From Mesostigma viride (Eukaryota > Streptophyta > Mesostigmatophyceae > Mesostigmatales > Mesostigmataceae): a stretch of 60,000 bases of DNA. Under the pieces are notes generated by a model, which saw only the letters and a program-made list of their open reading frames with translations, was not told where the DNA came from and searched no databases. Shown here piece after piece: positions 29,732-37,892 of this stretch. A program made the translations under genes and the position numbers. Position 1 is the stretch's first letter; every line of letters starts with the position of its first letter. The stretch covers positions 141,001-201,000 of the forward strand of contig RPFO01000015.1 in the NCBI GenBank assembly GCA_009746045.1, in the 5' to 3' direction.

Positions 29732-32515
29732 ATGGCTTCCGGTACACGGAGCCGCACGGGCGAACACACAGATACGCCAAGTGGCGAGGCCGCAGGGTCC
29801 GTCCTGCCACGCTTTAGTGCGGACGAGGCCACGAGGTTGATGCAAACCCTCGTGGCGCAACCTGAACTGGCCAAGCAGTTCAAGCATCTGATGCTTGCTG
29901 CTGACGATGCACTAAATCGCGGCCCTCTCAAGCAAACGGAGGTGCCCGCTGATCTACCGGCCGACTATACGGCGGACGACGCAGCAGATTTTCTAGCTGC
30001 TCTCAAGCGTCTGCGCGATGGACGCGCAGACAAAGATTCGGAGCTGATTGGCAAGTTCCGTGCAGTATTCTGCAGTACAACAAAGCACCCAAACATTGCC
30101 AATCTAGTTCGCATTGCGGACGACAACAAACAAACCTGGGAAGTTTTTTACAACGGTCTAGATGCCCACTTGTCGCGGTCTAAGGAAGAGGCCGACGAGC
30201 AAGCCTTCAACGACTTCGAGGGCTATGCAGTTAATAAGGCAAATTTGCCCGGGGCTGCACGTGATTTCCAGGTCTTCGTGCACAAGCACAAGCTGCTAGA
30301 TACTCTCAAGCCCATTTTCCTGTGCAATCGATTTCTCAAGAAATGCGACCTCTCGTCGGATGTGCATCTGACCATAGCGACGGAACTCAAAAAGAAGAGT
30401 GCCGTCAGTTTCGACGAGGGCATGCTGTATTTGATCTCATGCTTCAAGAGTGCGCAGTCCAAGCCGGCTGCCTCGGCTGCTCTGCCATCCCTGCGCAAGG
30501 TGGATGCCGGCGCGTCTTCTTCTTCAGGCGCAGAGGCTCCAATTACGCGGTCGGAGCTTACGGCCATCCTGAAAAAGGTCGTCGGCCACGGCAACAACGG
30601 GGGCCAGCGAGGGCGCAAGCGCGGGCATGGTGGCGACGCCAAGCAGGGTGATCATCCCCCGGCCAAGCGGCAGCAGGGGGCGTCTACTGACCGCAAGCAA
30701 CGCTGTGAGCGCTGCTTCGGACGTCGCCATGTCCGGGATGACTGCCGAGTTCGCCCGGACCTGGAGCTCGAGGACAACCTTTGCCGCAAGTGCCACGACG
30801 TTCTGCGTGGTCACAGCGTGGAGGCGTGCAAGGCCAAGCGCATCGTCGTCCACGGCACACGCGAGGAGTGGGCAGAGCGACGGGCAGCACGAAAGTCAGG
30901 TGAGAGCACGCTCGATACCCCTTCTTTTGCTCAATGCGTCACGCTGAACCGGGCCGTCGTAGAGCCTGACGTCGTTCCTAAAAGCAACGTGACTGCATCC
31001 TCTGTCTCATTCCGTGATGTGCTCACGCAATCCGTTGATGCTGCTCTGGCTCTGTCGCGCCAGGATCACGTGCTTCCTGAGCACGGGTCTACAATGCGTG
31101 ACCTAAGCAATGTGGTGTCTTCTAGGTCGGGTGTGTACAACGCCGAGCGACCAAGCACTACTGCAGCACCCCAGCTAGATACTGGGGCGGTTGGGCCTAT
31201 GAGGAATGTTGTGACAGTGCAAGAGAATGCTGGGCGGGCAGATGTTCTCGGTACACACCACCCTAGTGTGGATCTTCACATTGGCAAGGTGCTCACACGG
31301 GCGGCCTTTCGTGCAGCCTCTGAAGCTGCCCAGTTAGCCAATGTCACTACCCCAGTAGTCACCCCACCTGTTGAGAATCCTGACAATGCCACTGCACCTC
31401 AGGCTGTCACCCTGAAACTGTTAGCATACCAGATGCACCGTGCATACGGGCATGAGGCCCAAGCCGAGGTAGAGGGGGCACACATGTTAGGGGCACCTTT
31501 ATACAACGAGCTGAAGAATGTGCGTGCTCAGTGTCCTGCCTGCATCAAGATCAGGAAGAAGTCGCGTAGGCGGCATGCCAAGACTCCACCCTTGGAGCGA
31601 GGGTACCTTGTGGGGGATGTCATGCACATGGAAGGGGGGGACACCTATTTCATAGTCAAGGATAGGTTCAGCAAGGCCACCTACATTGAGCCGCTGCCTC
31701 ACATGTTTGAGGCTGACCTGCACAGGGCTATCAAGATCAGCCTGGCTTTCTTTCATCCCGTAGTGGAGCTCATGCTAGACCAGCAGTTCCGCTGTGTGCA
31801 AGGTTTGCCGGGGATGGAGGCCGTGGTCATCGTGGGGCGTGAGGATCACGGCAATATGGGCATGATAGATCGCACTGTAAGCTATGTCAAGACTGTGGCA
31901 GCCAAGCGACAGGATAACCCACATGGCAAATCCTACGCGGTCAAGACGGCGTGGTGCAAGGAGCTCATGCATGTGTGCAACCATAGGCACGTGCTTGATG
32001 TCAAGGGCTTTGGGCTAGTCACGCCTCGGGGGCTGTCAGCGGGCACCTACTCACCCGAGGTAGTAGAGGCATACCAACAGCATCTACAGGATACCGCCGC
32101 CAAGCTGCGGCTCAAGGATGCCACGCTGCCTGATTTGTCTAGCGCTTTTGAGGTCGGGCAGTTGGTCATGTTCCACAAGGAGAGCTCGCCCAGCGGCAAA
32201 CGGGGCACCATGCAGGGGCCTGGGGCCATCACAAAGTTAGACTGGCCGCTGCGGGTCATAGACATAGAGTGGAATGATCGGGTGTATAGGGTACCATGGG
32301 CATCGGTGGCAGGCTATAAGCAAGGGGATAGCATGGAGAGTGAGCTGGCAGCCAACAGGGCACTGGGGTGGGTAGTGAAGGATAATGCGCCTGTCGTAGC
32401 ATCTGAGGTGGTACCCCACGGGTCGCTCCCAGGGGCAGACACAGCTACACCCCCCCCTCCCCTGGGCCCCAATATGACCCCGTGGATGGGTGGGATGAGG
32501 ATGGGGTGGGTTTGA
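29732..32515 (+). CDS. C2 ORF1: Gag, CCHC knuckles, integrase with GPY/F-like tail (927 aa)
   Basis: Structural and integration polyprotein. The ATG at 29732 is 19 bases after the LTR. Residues 1-320 are a helical capsid-like Gag. C325ERCFGRRHVRDDC338 is a classic C-x2-C-x4-H-x4-C knuckle, and a second Cys/His cluster follows (C351, C354, H361, C366). Residues 385-560 are a low-similarity linker. The integrase zinc finger is H569, H574, C601, C604. The core has Asp629 (GDVMHMEGG), Asp683 (LDQQF) and Asp713 (GMIDRTV), where C1 has Glu. Residues about 805-870 (FEVGQLVMFHKESS...GPGAI) form a GPY/F-like tail. A DTGA string at residue 483 lacks protease context. No break was found. Confidence 0.9.
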   Translation: MASGTRSRTGEHTDTPSGEAAGSVLPRFSADEATRLMQTLVAQPELAKQFKHLMLAADDALNRGPLKQTEVPADLPADYTADDAADFLAALKRLRDGRADKDSELIGKFRAVFCSTTKHPNIANLVRIADDNKQTWEVFYNGLDAHLSRSKEEADEQAFNDFEGYAVNKANLPGAARDFQVFVHKHKLLDTLKPIFLCNRFLKKCDLSSDVHLTIATELKKKSAVSFDEGMLYLISCFKSAQSKPAASAALPSLRKVDAGASSSSGAEAPITRSELTAILKKVVGHGNNGGQRGRKRGHGGDAKQGDHPPAKRQQGASTDRKQRCERCFGRRHVRDDCRVRPDLELEDNLCRKCHDVLRGHSVEACKAKRIVVHGTREEWAERRAARKSGESTLDTPSFAQCVTLNRAVVEPDVVPKSNVTASSVSFRDVLTQSVDAALALSRQDHVLPEHGSTMRDLSNVVSSRSGVYNAERPSTTAAPQLDTGAVGPMRNVVTVQENAGRADVLGTHHPSVDLHIGKVLTRAAFRAASEAAQLANVTTPVVTPPVENPDNATAPQAVTLKLLAYQMHRAYGHEAQAEVEGAHMLGAPLYNELKNVRAQCPACIKIRKKSRRRHAKTPPLERGYLVGDVMHMEGGDTYFIVKDRFSKATYIEPLPHMFEADLHRAIKISLAFFHPVVELMLDQQFRCVQGLPGMEAVVIVGREDHGNMGMIDRTVSYVKTVAAKRQDNPHGKSYAVKTAWCKELMHVCNHRHVLDVKGFGLVTPRGLSAGTYSPEVVEAYQQHLQDTAAKLRLKDATLPDLSSAFEVGQLVMFHKESSPSGKRGTMQGPGAITKLDWPLRVIDIEWNDRVYRVPWASVAGYKQGDSMESELAANRALGWVVKDNAPVVASEVVPHGSLPGADTATPPPPLGPNMTPWMGGMRMGWV

Positions 32516-34800
32516 CGGGACCTAGTGCACGTAGTGACTCACCTCCTGTGCTAGCCACGGATAATGTGGGAGGCCCGCCTAGCGTGGCCTCGCCGGAGGG
32601 TCAGGGTCCTGCCCATGCGCCTCGCCCACCTAGGGACCTGGCTTCAACGGTCACGGCCTTGTGGCGTGCTCAGGCGCTTAAAGCGAAAGCTGCATCAGGG
32701 GTGGCTCAGGTCAAAACTCTCTCACAGGGGGTCAGGCCGGTTAAGTCAGCCTTGTTTCCTACGTGTAGACCGTGGCAGCTGGTGGCTGTGGACACGCAAG
32801 CATCCGTGTCTATTATCTCTCGTCGGGCAGCCACCCTGTATCCAGTGCTAGAGTCGCCGTACAAATCGGTGACCGACTTTGCAGGCACTTCGGCATATCA
32901 AGTTACCGGGATGGTGGTGCTGCCGGTGTTGGGCATTGACACGCCGTTTCACGTCGTGGATGGCTACGAGGATGTGGCCTTGCTGGGCGAACCTTTCGTA
33001 TCATACCCGGGGTTCTCAGTGTCCGCTGACTTGCTGTCAGTCGCGGGGGTGGGCAGCATCCCGCTTCGCGAGTACCACGCTCCATTGGGGGTGGTGGTCG
33101 GGCAGCCCGGCGTCGTGCGGCGCTTACCGATGGCGGCGTTTTCCACACCGCCGCTCGTCCAGTCCATCATTCAGCCTCAGGATTGGCACCCGCGCAGCTT
33201 CGGCCTCCACTCACACTCACTGGCGGCGGATAGCCCTGTGACGTGGGAGCAACTTGTCCTGGACTGTCAAGATCCTCTCAAGTTTGCTTTGTGGCGCGAC
33301 GCGTTCATTCGAGCCAAGGAGCAGTGGCGAGAGCGCGAGGTCTACCGAGGATTGGAGAGTGTGCCAGCCGGGGCCACGCGGTTGCGGTTGAAGTTCGTGC
33401 TCACCTACAAGCCGGACGAGACCAACTCTTCGGTGGTGTTCCGGGTAAGGCCCGTGGTCACGGAGACGAAGGGGTCCTCCCCGCTGGATGCCAAGGATCT
33501 TTATACCCCTGGGCTCAACCATGTTTCGCATCGGCTACTGACGGTCATCTACTTGGGCAAGCGGAACGCGGGCAAGGACTACGGGATGTGGTGCGGTGAC
33601 TTTCAGCGGGCATTCCTCCACAGCGACGCTGGGGTCGCGCAGCAAACATGGCAAGGCACCCGCTACGTGGTGAAGGTCCCGGTGGTCTGGCAGGATGGCA
33701 CCATTGGCAGCGAGTATATCGAGCTGTTGACAGGGGTGGAGGGGCTGCAGAGCTCTCCCATCATCTTCCGCATTTCCGCGGAGGAGGTCTTGCAGAGCTT
33801 AGGGGCCACGTACCATCGCGCGGATCCTAACTTCTTTGTGGTCCCCACCGGCGTCCCTGGCGAGCCAGCCCTCTTCGTGTGGCATGGCGATGACTTCAAG
33901 CTGGTGGCACCTCGCACCTTTGCTACCCAGTTTCTTGCTGCAGTGGCGGCTAAGTTTCCCCTGGGCAGGGCGGTGGATCATGAGGAGGGTAAACCCGTGG
34001 TGTTTTGCGGCGTGCAGTCTACGTTGCAGCGGGATTCGCGTTCTGGCGAATGGGTCATGCACATGCAGGATAGCCGCAACTATGTGGTTGACCTGCTGGC
34101 CGACCTCCCGTCCCCGCTGTTGGCAACCCATGGGCCCTCGGTTAAGGGCAAGCTCGGGTGGTTGGCGGACACGGTGGCACCTGATTTGGCGGTGCTCGCT
34201 CGCCTGCCCGATGATGTGCTGGAAGGACTAGGGTCCATTCATGTTCGGCGGCAGCTGGCCATGACGCCCGGCATTGTGCTTCGTGGGCTCGATTGCTCAC
34301 AGCCGGTGCACCTCGAGATAGTGACGGATGCTAATCTAGAGACGCGCACAGTCAGCCAAGTGCGGGCCCGCATGGGGGCACTGTTCTTTATTAGCAATGA
34401 GGGACAGCCTGGCATGTTGTTAGATTGGTACTCGCGCTTGCACAGCCGCATTGCCACTAGCCCCAACACGGCTGAATGCCGGGGCATTGTTTCAGCTATC
34501 TCACATGGCATGTGGCTGCGGTACTTGCTGGGTTGGGTATTTGGCTCGTGTGGGTTCACTCTTCACTGGACTAGCACGGTGCACACTGACTCACAAAGTT
34601 GTTTGGCCTTCCTTGACAATCCCTATGCGCGGTCACAGGACGTTGATTACCTCGTACTCGCTGAGGCGGCCTCCTGCGTCACGCGTCTCCAGCACATCGC
34701 GGATGAACTCAATCCCGCGGATGCACTCACCAAGGAGGCGCGGGAGGCTGCCCCGCAGTACGCAGTGTTGCGCAAGCGCATGACGATGCAACACCCGTGA
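32407..34800 (+). CDS. C2 ORF2: protease-like domain, copia-type RT and RNase H
   Basis: The frame is open from 32407; the first GTG is at 32482 and there is no suitable ATG in the overlap, so it is probably made as a fusion with ORF1 by a -1 shift. Numbering from 32482: retropepsin-like LVAVDTQASVSIISRR with Asp104 and Gln where Gly is normal; VALLGEPFVSYPG about 70 residues on. RT has WCGDFQRAFLHS, TGVEGLQSSPIIFRI and FVWHGDDFK (Asp470-Asp471). RNase H has Asp616 (VTDANLETR), Glu665 (NTAECRG), Asp703 (HTDSQSCLAFLDN) and NPADALTK near the end. Uninterrupted. Confidence 0.9.
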   Translation, partial: GGTPRVAPRGRHSYTPPSPGPQYDPVDGWDEDGVGLTGPSARSDSPPVLATDNVGGPPSVASPEGQGPAHAPRPPRDLASTVTALWRAQALKAKAASGVAQVKTLSQGVRPVKSALFPTCRPWQLVAVDTQASVSIISRRAATLYPVLESPYKSVTDFAGTSAYQVTGMVVLPVLGIDTPFHVVDGYEDVALLGEPFVSYPGFSVSADLLSVAGVGSIPLREYHAPLGVVVGQPGVVRRLPMAAFSTPPLVQSIIQPQDWHPRSFGLHSHSLAADSPVTWEQLVLDCQDPLKFALWRDAFIRAKEQWREREVYRGLESVPAGATRLRLKFVLTYKPDETNSSVVFRVRPVVTETKGSSPLDAKDLYTPGLNHVSHRLLTVIYLGKRNAGKDYGMWCGDFQRAFLHSDAGVAQQTWQGTRYVVKVPVVWQDGTIGSEYIELLTGVEGLQSSPIIFRISAEEVLQSLGATYHRADPNFFVVPTGVPGEPALFVWHGDDFKLVAPRTFATQFLAAVAAKFPLGRAVDHEEGKPVVFCGVQSTLQRDSRSGEWVMHMQDSRNYVVDLLADLPSPLLATHGPSVKGKLGWLADTVAPDLAVLARLPDDVLEGLGSIHVRRQLAMTPGIVLRGLDCSQPVHLEIVTDANLETRTVSQVRARMGALFFISNEGQPGMLLDWYSRLHSRIATSPNTAECRGIVSAISHGMWLRYLLGWVFGSCGFTLHWTSTVHTDSQSCLAFLDNPYARSQDVDYLVLAEAASCVTRLQHIADELNPADALTKEAREAAPQYAVLRKRMTMQHP
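32450..32457 (+). promoter_or_regulatory. C8 run in the ORF1/ORF2 overlap, possible -1 frameshift site
   Basis: Eight C in a row lie inside the 109-bp overlap (32407-32515) of ORF1 and the upstream-open ORF2 frame. In the ORF1 frame they read CCC CCC CCT, so tandem slippage by -1 keeps pairing and enters ORF2. A stimulatory structure was not worked out. Confidence 0.4.
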
Positions 34801-35109
34801 GCCACACAGGGTTACGGCTCGGGCGCTTTATGAATACAGCCATAACTCACCCTGTGTTGCTAGCATTCACGAGTATCTTGGTGGTAGTTTTTTTTGCTTG
34901 TCCTGACCATACCCTAGCCACGTTGGACGGTGCCTTGGGCCCGTCGGCGGGTCACTGGTCCTAATAAATGGGTCACCTTTTGTCTGGTGGCATAGTTGGT
35001 TTTTTGCTCGCTACTTATTACATCACTATTCATGTGTGATCACAAGGGCGCGGGTCGATACCGTGGTGATTTTGACGGCCTTGAGGCCCCCTTGAGTTCC
35101 CTACCTTAG
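34801..35109 (+). other. C2 3' untranslated part before the DNA transposon
   Basis: No coding signal. C2 sequence resumes at about 36799 and runs 74 bases to the 3' LTR; AAAGAACAAAAGAG at 36851-36864 is the best polypurine candidate. Confidence 0.6.
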
Positions 35110-36798
35110 CCCCTAAATGGTCTTGCGGCCGATTTTCCGCCAAAAATCGAGTTCCAGCCGATGCATCGGCCCCTTCTCGGGCGACCAAATGCCGCGAAAA
35201 CTATTGAGAATTAGGAAACGTTTAGCTGAGAAGATCGAAAGTTTATAAAATACTCTAAAGCATGGTATATGGGTTTGCATACTTCTGACAAAGTTACAGA
35301 GGTGTTCTGGCCGGTCAAAGTACAAGGGGTCAGGGTACTTTTTCACGTACAACGTGCATTCCGGAAAACGACGACCTGGCCATGGCGGCTTGCGCCCACG
35401 CATGGCATTTACGTTTTCGTTCGAATTTTCTGACCAAACTTAGGATATTGATTTTATACGTCCTAAAGATCATACAGGCCACTTTTTGGTTCGCGGGAAT
35501 GCCATTTGATAGGTGTCGGCAGCGTTCTTGCTGGAAAAAACTGCGATCAGGCCGGACGATAGAAACGTTGACAGCAATACCTTTCCGGCGTATTTTAAAG
35601 GATATATCGGTTTCTTTATACTTTTTATGATACATAGTAGTCGTAAACGTGCAAGGGTGGCCAGAAATCGCCGAATCCAGCGACCATGCTGCACAACTTT
35701 GGTGTGCCGAAATGCGCCATTTTGCGGCCACCGCCTGGGCCAAGGTAACGCCATCCATGCCTGGTAAAGCTTCAGCATCGTTTTCCTATCGATGTTTGAC
35801 GTTTATATATACGTTCTAGCTTGTGTAGCATATTATTTTTGCATTATTCATGCTCTGTCTTGACCCTGGCCTGGCCCCTTTCTAAAACACCCTTCTTAGA
35901 TGCTTCCCTCAGTCAGTTGACCTGCCACAGGGTGATGGTGATACATTTTAGAGGCTGTATGGGTTTGAATACCTCCATATATGTTTGTTATACATTTCCC
36001 ATACACATATTGCATGAGTGTGAGGCAGTTGGCTGGTCGCTGTGGCATCATCAAGCACGTAACTGGTGAGTAAAAGCTTCCCATTGACAGCATGTGCCAC
36101 CAGGTGTGCTGGCCATCACCTGGCAAGCTATAGCAGCTTAGGCCTAGTTTATCCTTGCTAGGTCAGGCTGAAATAGGCTCAACATCACCAGTTTGTTGGT
36201 GGCTGCCTCCTAGAATGCATGCCTTGCGTAGGGTATCCGTACCACGTTACCTACGTGTACGGACAAGGTAGCACCTGCACATAGGTGCCATGTAAGGGCA
36301 GTGTGATGATGCAGTTATGTTTCCCCATCATTGTGGAAGGGAAATGTATTGTTTGGCATGGTTGGTGGCCATATTAGTAGGTAGTATGCCCACCCCTACC
36401 CCCTTGGTTGCTTTTTACCAACGGTACCCCTATGGGCTGTACTGGGTGTAACTGCTGGTATACCCACCCAAATGATGACCCCAATGGCTCAAACTGTTCA
36501 GCAACTAATTGTTTATCATCCCTGAAGTGGTAGGTGCCTAGGTCTCATAACATAATTCAAAATGCACATTCTACCAAAAATGAAAACGCGCGTCTTGACC
36601 CCCCTGACTTTGACGGCAGTTATATATGGCCTACCCTGCATATATGTGAGGTTGTGATATACCAACCCGAAGGGCAACTCATGGACATGCTTGGCCCCCA
36701 AGGACAGCCATTGGATATGGGTAGGTTGGATGGCATCTGGTTTGCAAAATTGTGAAGATCCAGCCGATTTATCGGCAGGATCTCAGACCATTTAGGGG
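35110..36798. mobile_element. DNA transposon, 1.69 kb, inside C2
   Basis: Terminal inverted repeats CCCCTAAATGGTCT (35110-35123, and its complement at 36785-36798) are 14/14 identical, flanked by TTAG on both sides (35106-35109, 36799-36802), a 4-bp target duplication (or TTA, 3 bp). Subterminal CGATTT/GATGCATCGGC-like motifs recur at both ends. A protein-like minus-strand frame covers 35330-35758; no complete transposase is seen, so it is likely non-autonomous. Related sequence occurs at 15932-17007. Superfamily not assigned. Confidence 0.8.
35330..35758 (-). pseudogene. DNA-transposon protein fragment, family not recognised
   Basis: 142 codons on the minus strand: WRISAHQSCAAWSLDSAISG, then HPCTFTTTMYHKKYKETD, then a basic region. 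The first 60 residues match the frame at 15932-16291. No catalytic motif could be assigned. It begins inside the matched region, so the N-terminus seen in the other copy (LKELLAGFETM) is missing here. Confidence 0.4.
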
Positions 36799-36872
36799 TT
36801 AGAGGGTTTTGTATGGTCTGCATTTGATGTAATTATTTTGATAATTAATCAAAGAACAAAAGAGTATGTCGG

Positions 36873-37217
36873 AGTTGAGTCACTCTAGAGCCCTAGGATC
36901 TGGCTCTGAGTTCCCCATGTCCGTCCGCACGCCTTCCGCTAGCGTCCGCTCAGCCGCCGGCTATAATCCGGCGGTCCGATGCGGGCGACCGGTCTAAGGG
37001 CGGCGCCTAGGGCCGGCGCCACCTAGGCCCCAGTCCGGGGCCTTATCCGGGTCAGTACGGACGGCTAGCTTGTCCCACGGTTACGGCTAACCGGATAGGG
37101 TTTGCTGGCTAAGACATAAACCAGTGGTGGGCCAGCTCCGACAGCAGTTCTCTGTGTTCACCTTATCCCAAGCTCAACGTGACCGACCGCCATAGCTGAG
37201 CCGGTCGGGCTTTAACT
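36873..37217 (+). repeat. C2 3' LTR (345 bp)
   Basis: No difference from 29368-29712 found by reading. Confidence 0.95.
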
Positions 37218-37242
37218 CTCCCCAAAGAAAAGTAATAATGGG

Positions 37243-37762
37243 AGTTATTCTAGGGCTTCAGGCCTAGACTATCAGTACACGTGGCGTTGTCCCCGTCTCC
37301 CAAGTGGGATACGGACATGGACGGTAGTGTAGTACACTGGACATATCTCTACTAGGATTTAGATCCGCGCGTGCCATATTGGGCACGTGGGTGCTAGATA
37401 TTAGCACTGAGATATGTAGGGCACACGCACGTGGGTATTCACGTGGTAGGGTTTATGAGCTGTGATGCAGACCACAAGGTGGTTGCAGTGCTAGTCCTGT
37501 ACGGAGGTCCTAGGGGAGGTCCAGGACCATCCACGTAGTGCTGCTAGGCAGTCGGTGCCTGTGGGCATCGTATCAGTCCTAGCTGGAGTAGATCTAGCTG
37601 GACGGAGCCAGCACCTCATTGGTTAGCACTAGTGCAGGATAGCTAGGTTACCCTAACCTACGTGCCCATGCAAGCCAGGTTGGCAAGCTTGCATGGATTG
37701 ATATATGCCAGCCATTGCATAATCAAACACACGTTCGCTTTCATTGCACAAGTGCATTAACT
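37243..37762 (+). repeat. C1 3' LTR (520 bp)
   Basis: No difference from 22119-22638 found by reading; followed by the target duplication GTGGC. Confidence 0.93.
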
Positions 37763-37892
37763 GTGGCCTGGTGCATAGATTTAAGGTTGCTGCCTTGCAA
37801 CATTGGCTAAGCTGTGCTGTGAAAGACCAAGAGCTCACATACGTTGGGAGCTCTTTCTAACTAATACCCCTTGCCTAGGATAGATTATAGCC

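Larger units (their letters stand above)
29368..37217 (+). mobile_element. Copia-like LTR retrotransposon C2, intact ORFs, nested in C1
   Basis: LTRs of 345 bp at 29368-29712 and 36873-37217 read as identical, with ends AGTT...AACT. The target duplication CTCCC (29363-29367, 37218-37222) is perfect. Two long uninterrupted ORFs (927 and at least 772 codons) overlap in a -1 relation. A DNA transposon (35110-36798) lies in its 3' untranslated region. Without that, C2 is about 6.2 kb. All features fit a recent insertion by a working or recently working element. Confidence 0.95.
22119..37762 (+). mobile_element. Copia-like LTR retrotransposon C1, interrupted by C2
   Basis: LTRs of 520 bp at 22119-22638 and 37243-37762 read as identical, with ends AGTT...AACT. 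The 5-bp target duplication GTGGC is perfect (22114-22118 and 37763-37767). The coding part (22689-29005) holds Gag, integrase, a protease-like domain, RT and RNase H. C2 (29368-37217) is inserted in the C1 3' untranslated region, just before the 3' LTR. Without C2, C1 is about 7.8 kb. Coding frames contain several indels although the LTRs match. Confidence 0.93.

Noticed and set aside
31178-31189. DTGA string in C2 ORF1 as the true protease active site
   Set aside because: It lacks the preceding hydrophobic strand and a later LG-type element, and C1 has no equivalent there. Kept open as an alternative to the ORF2 domain.
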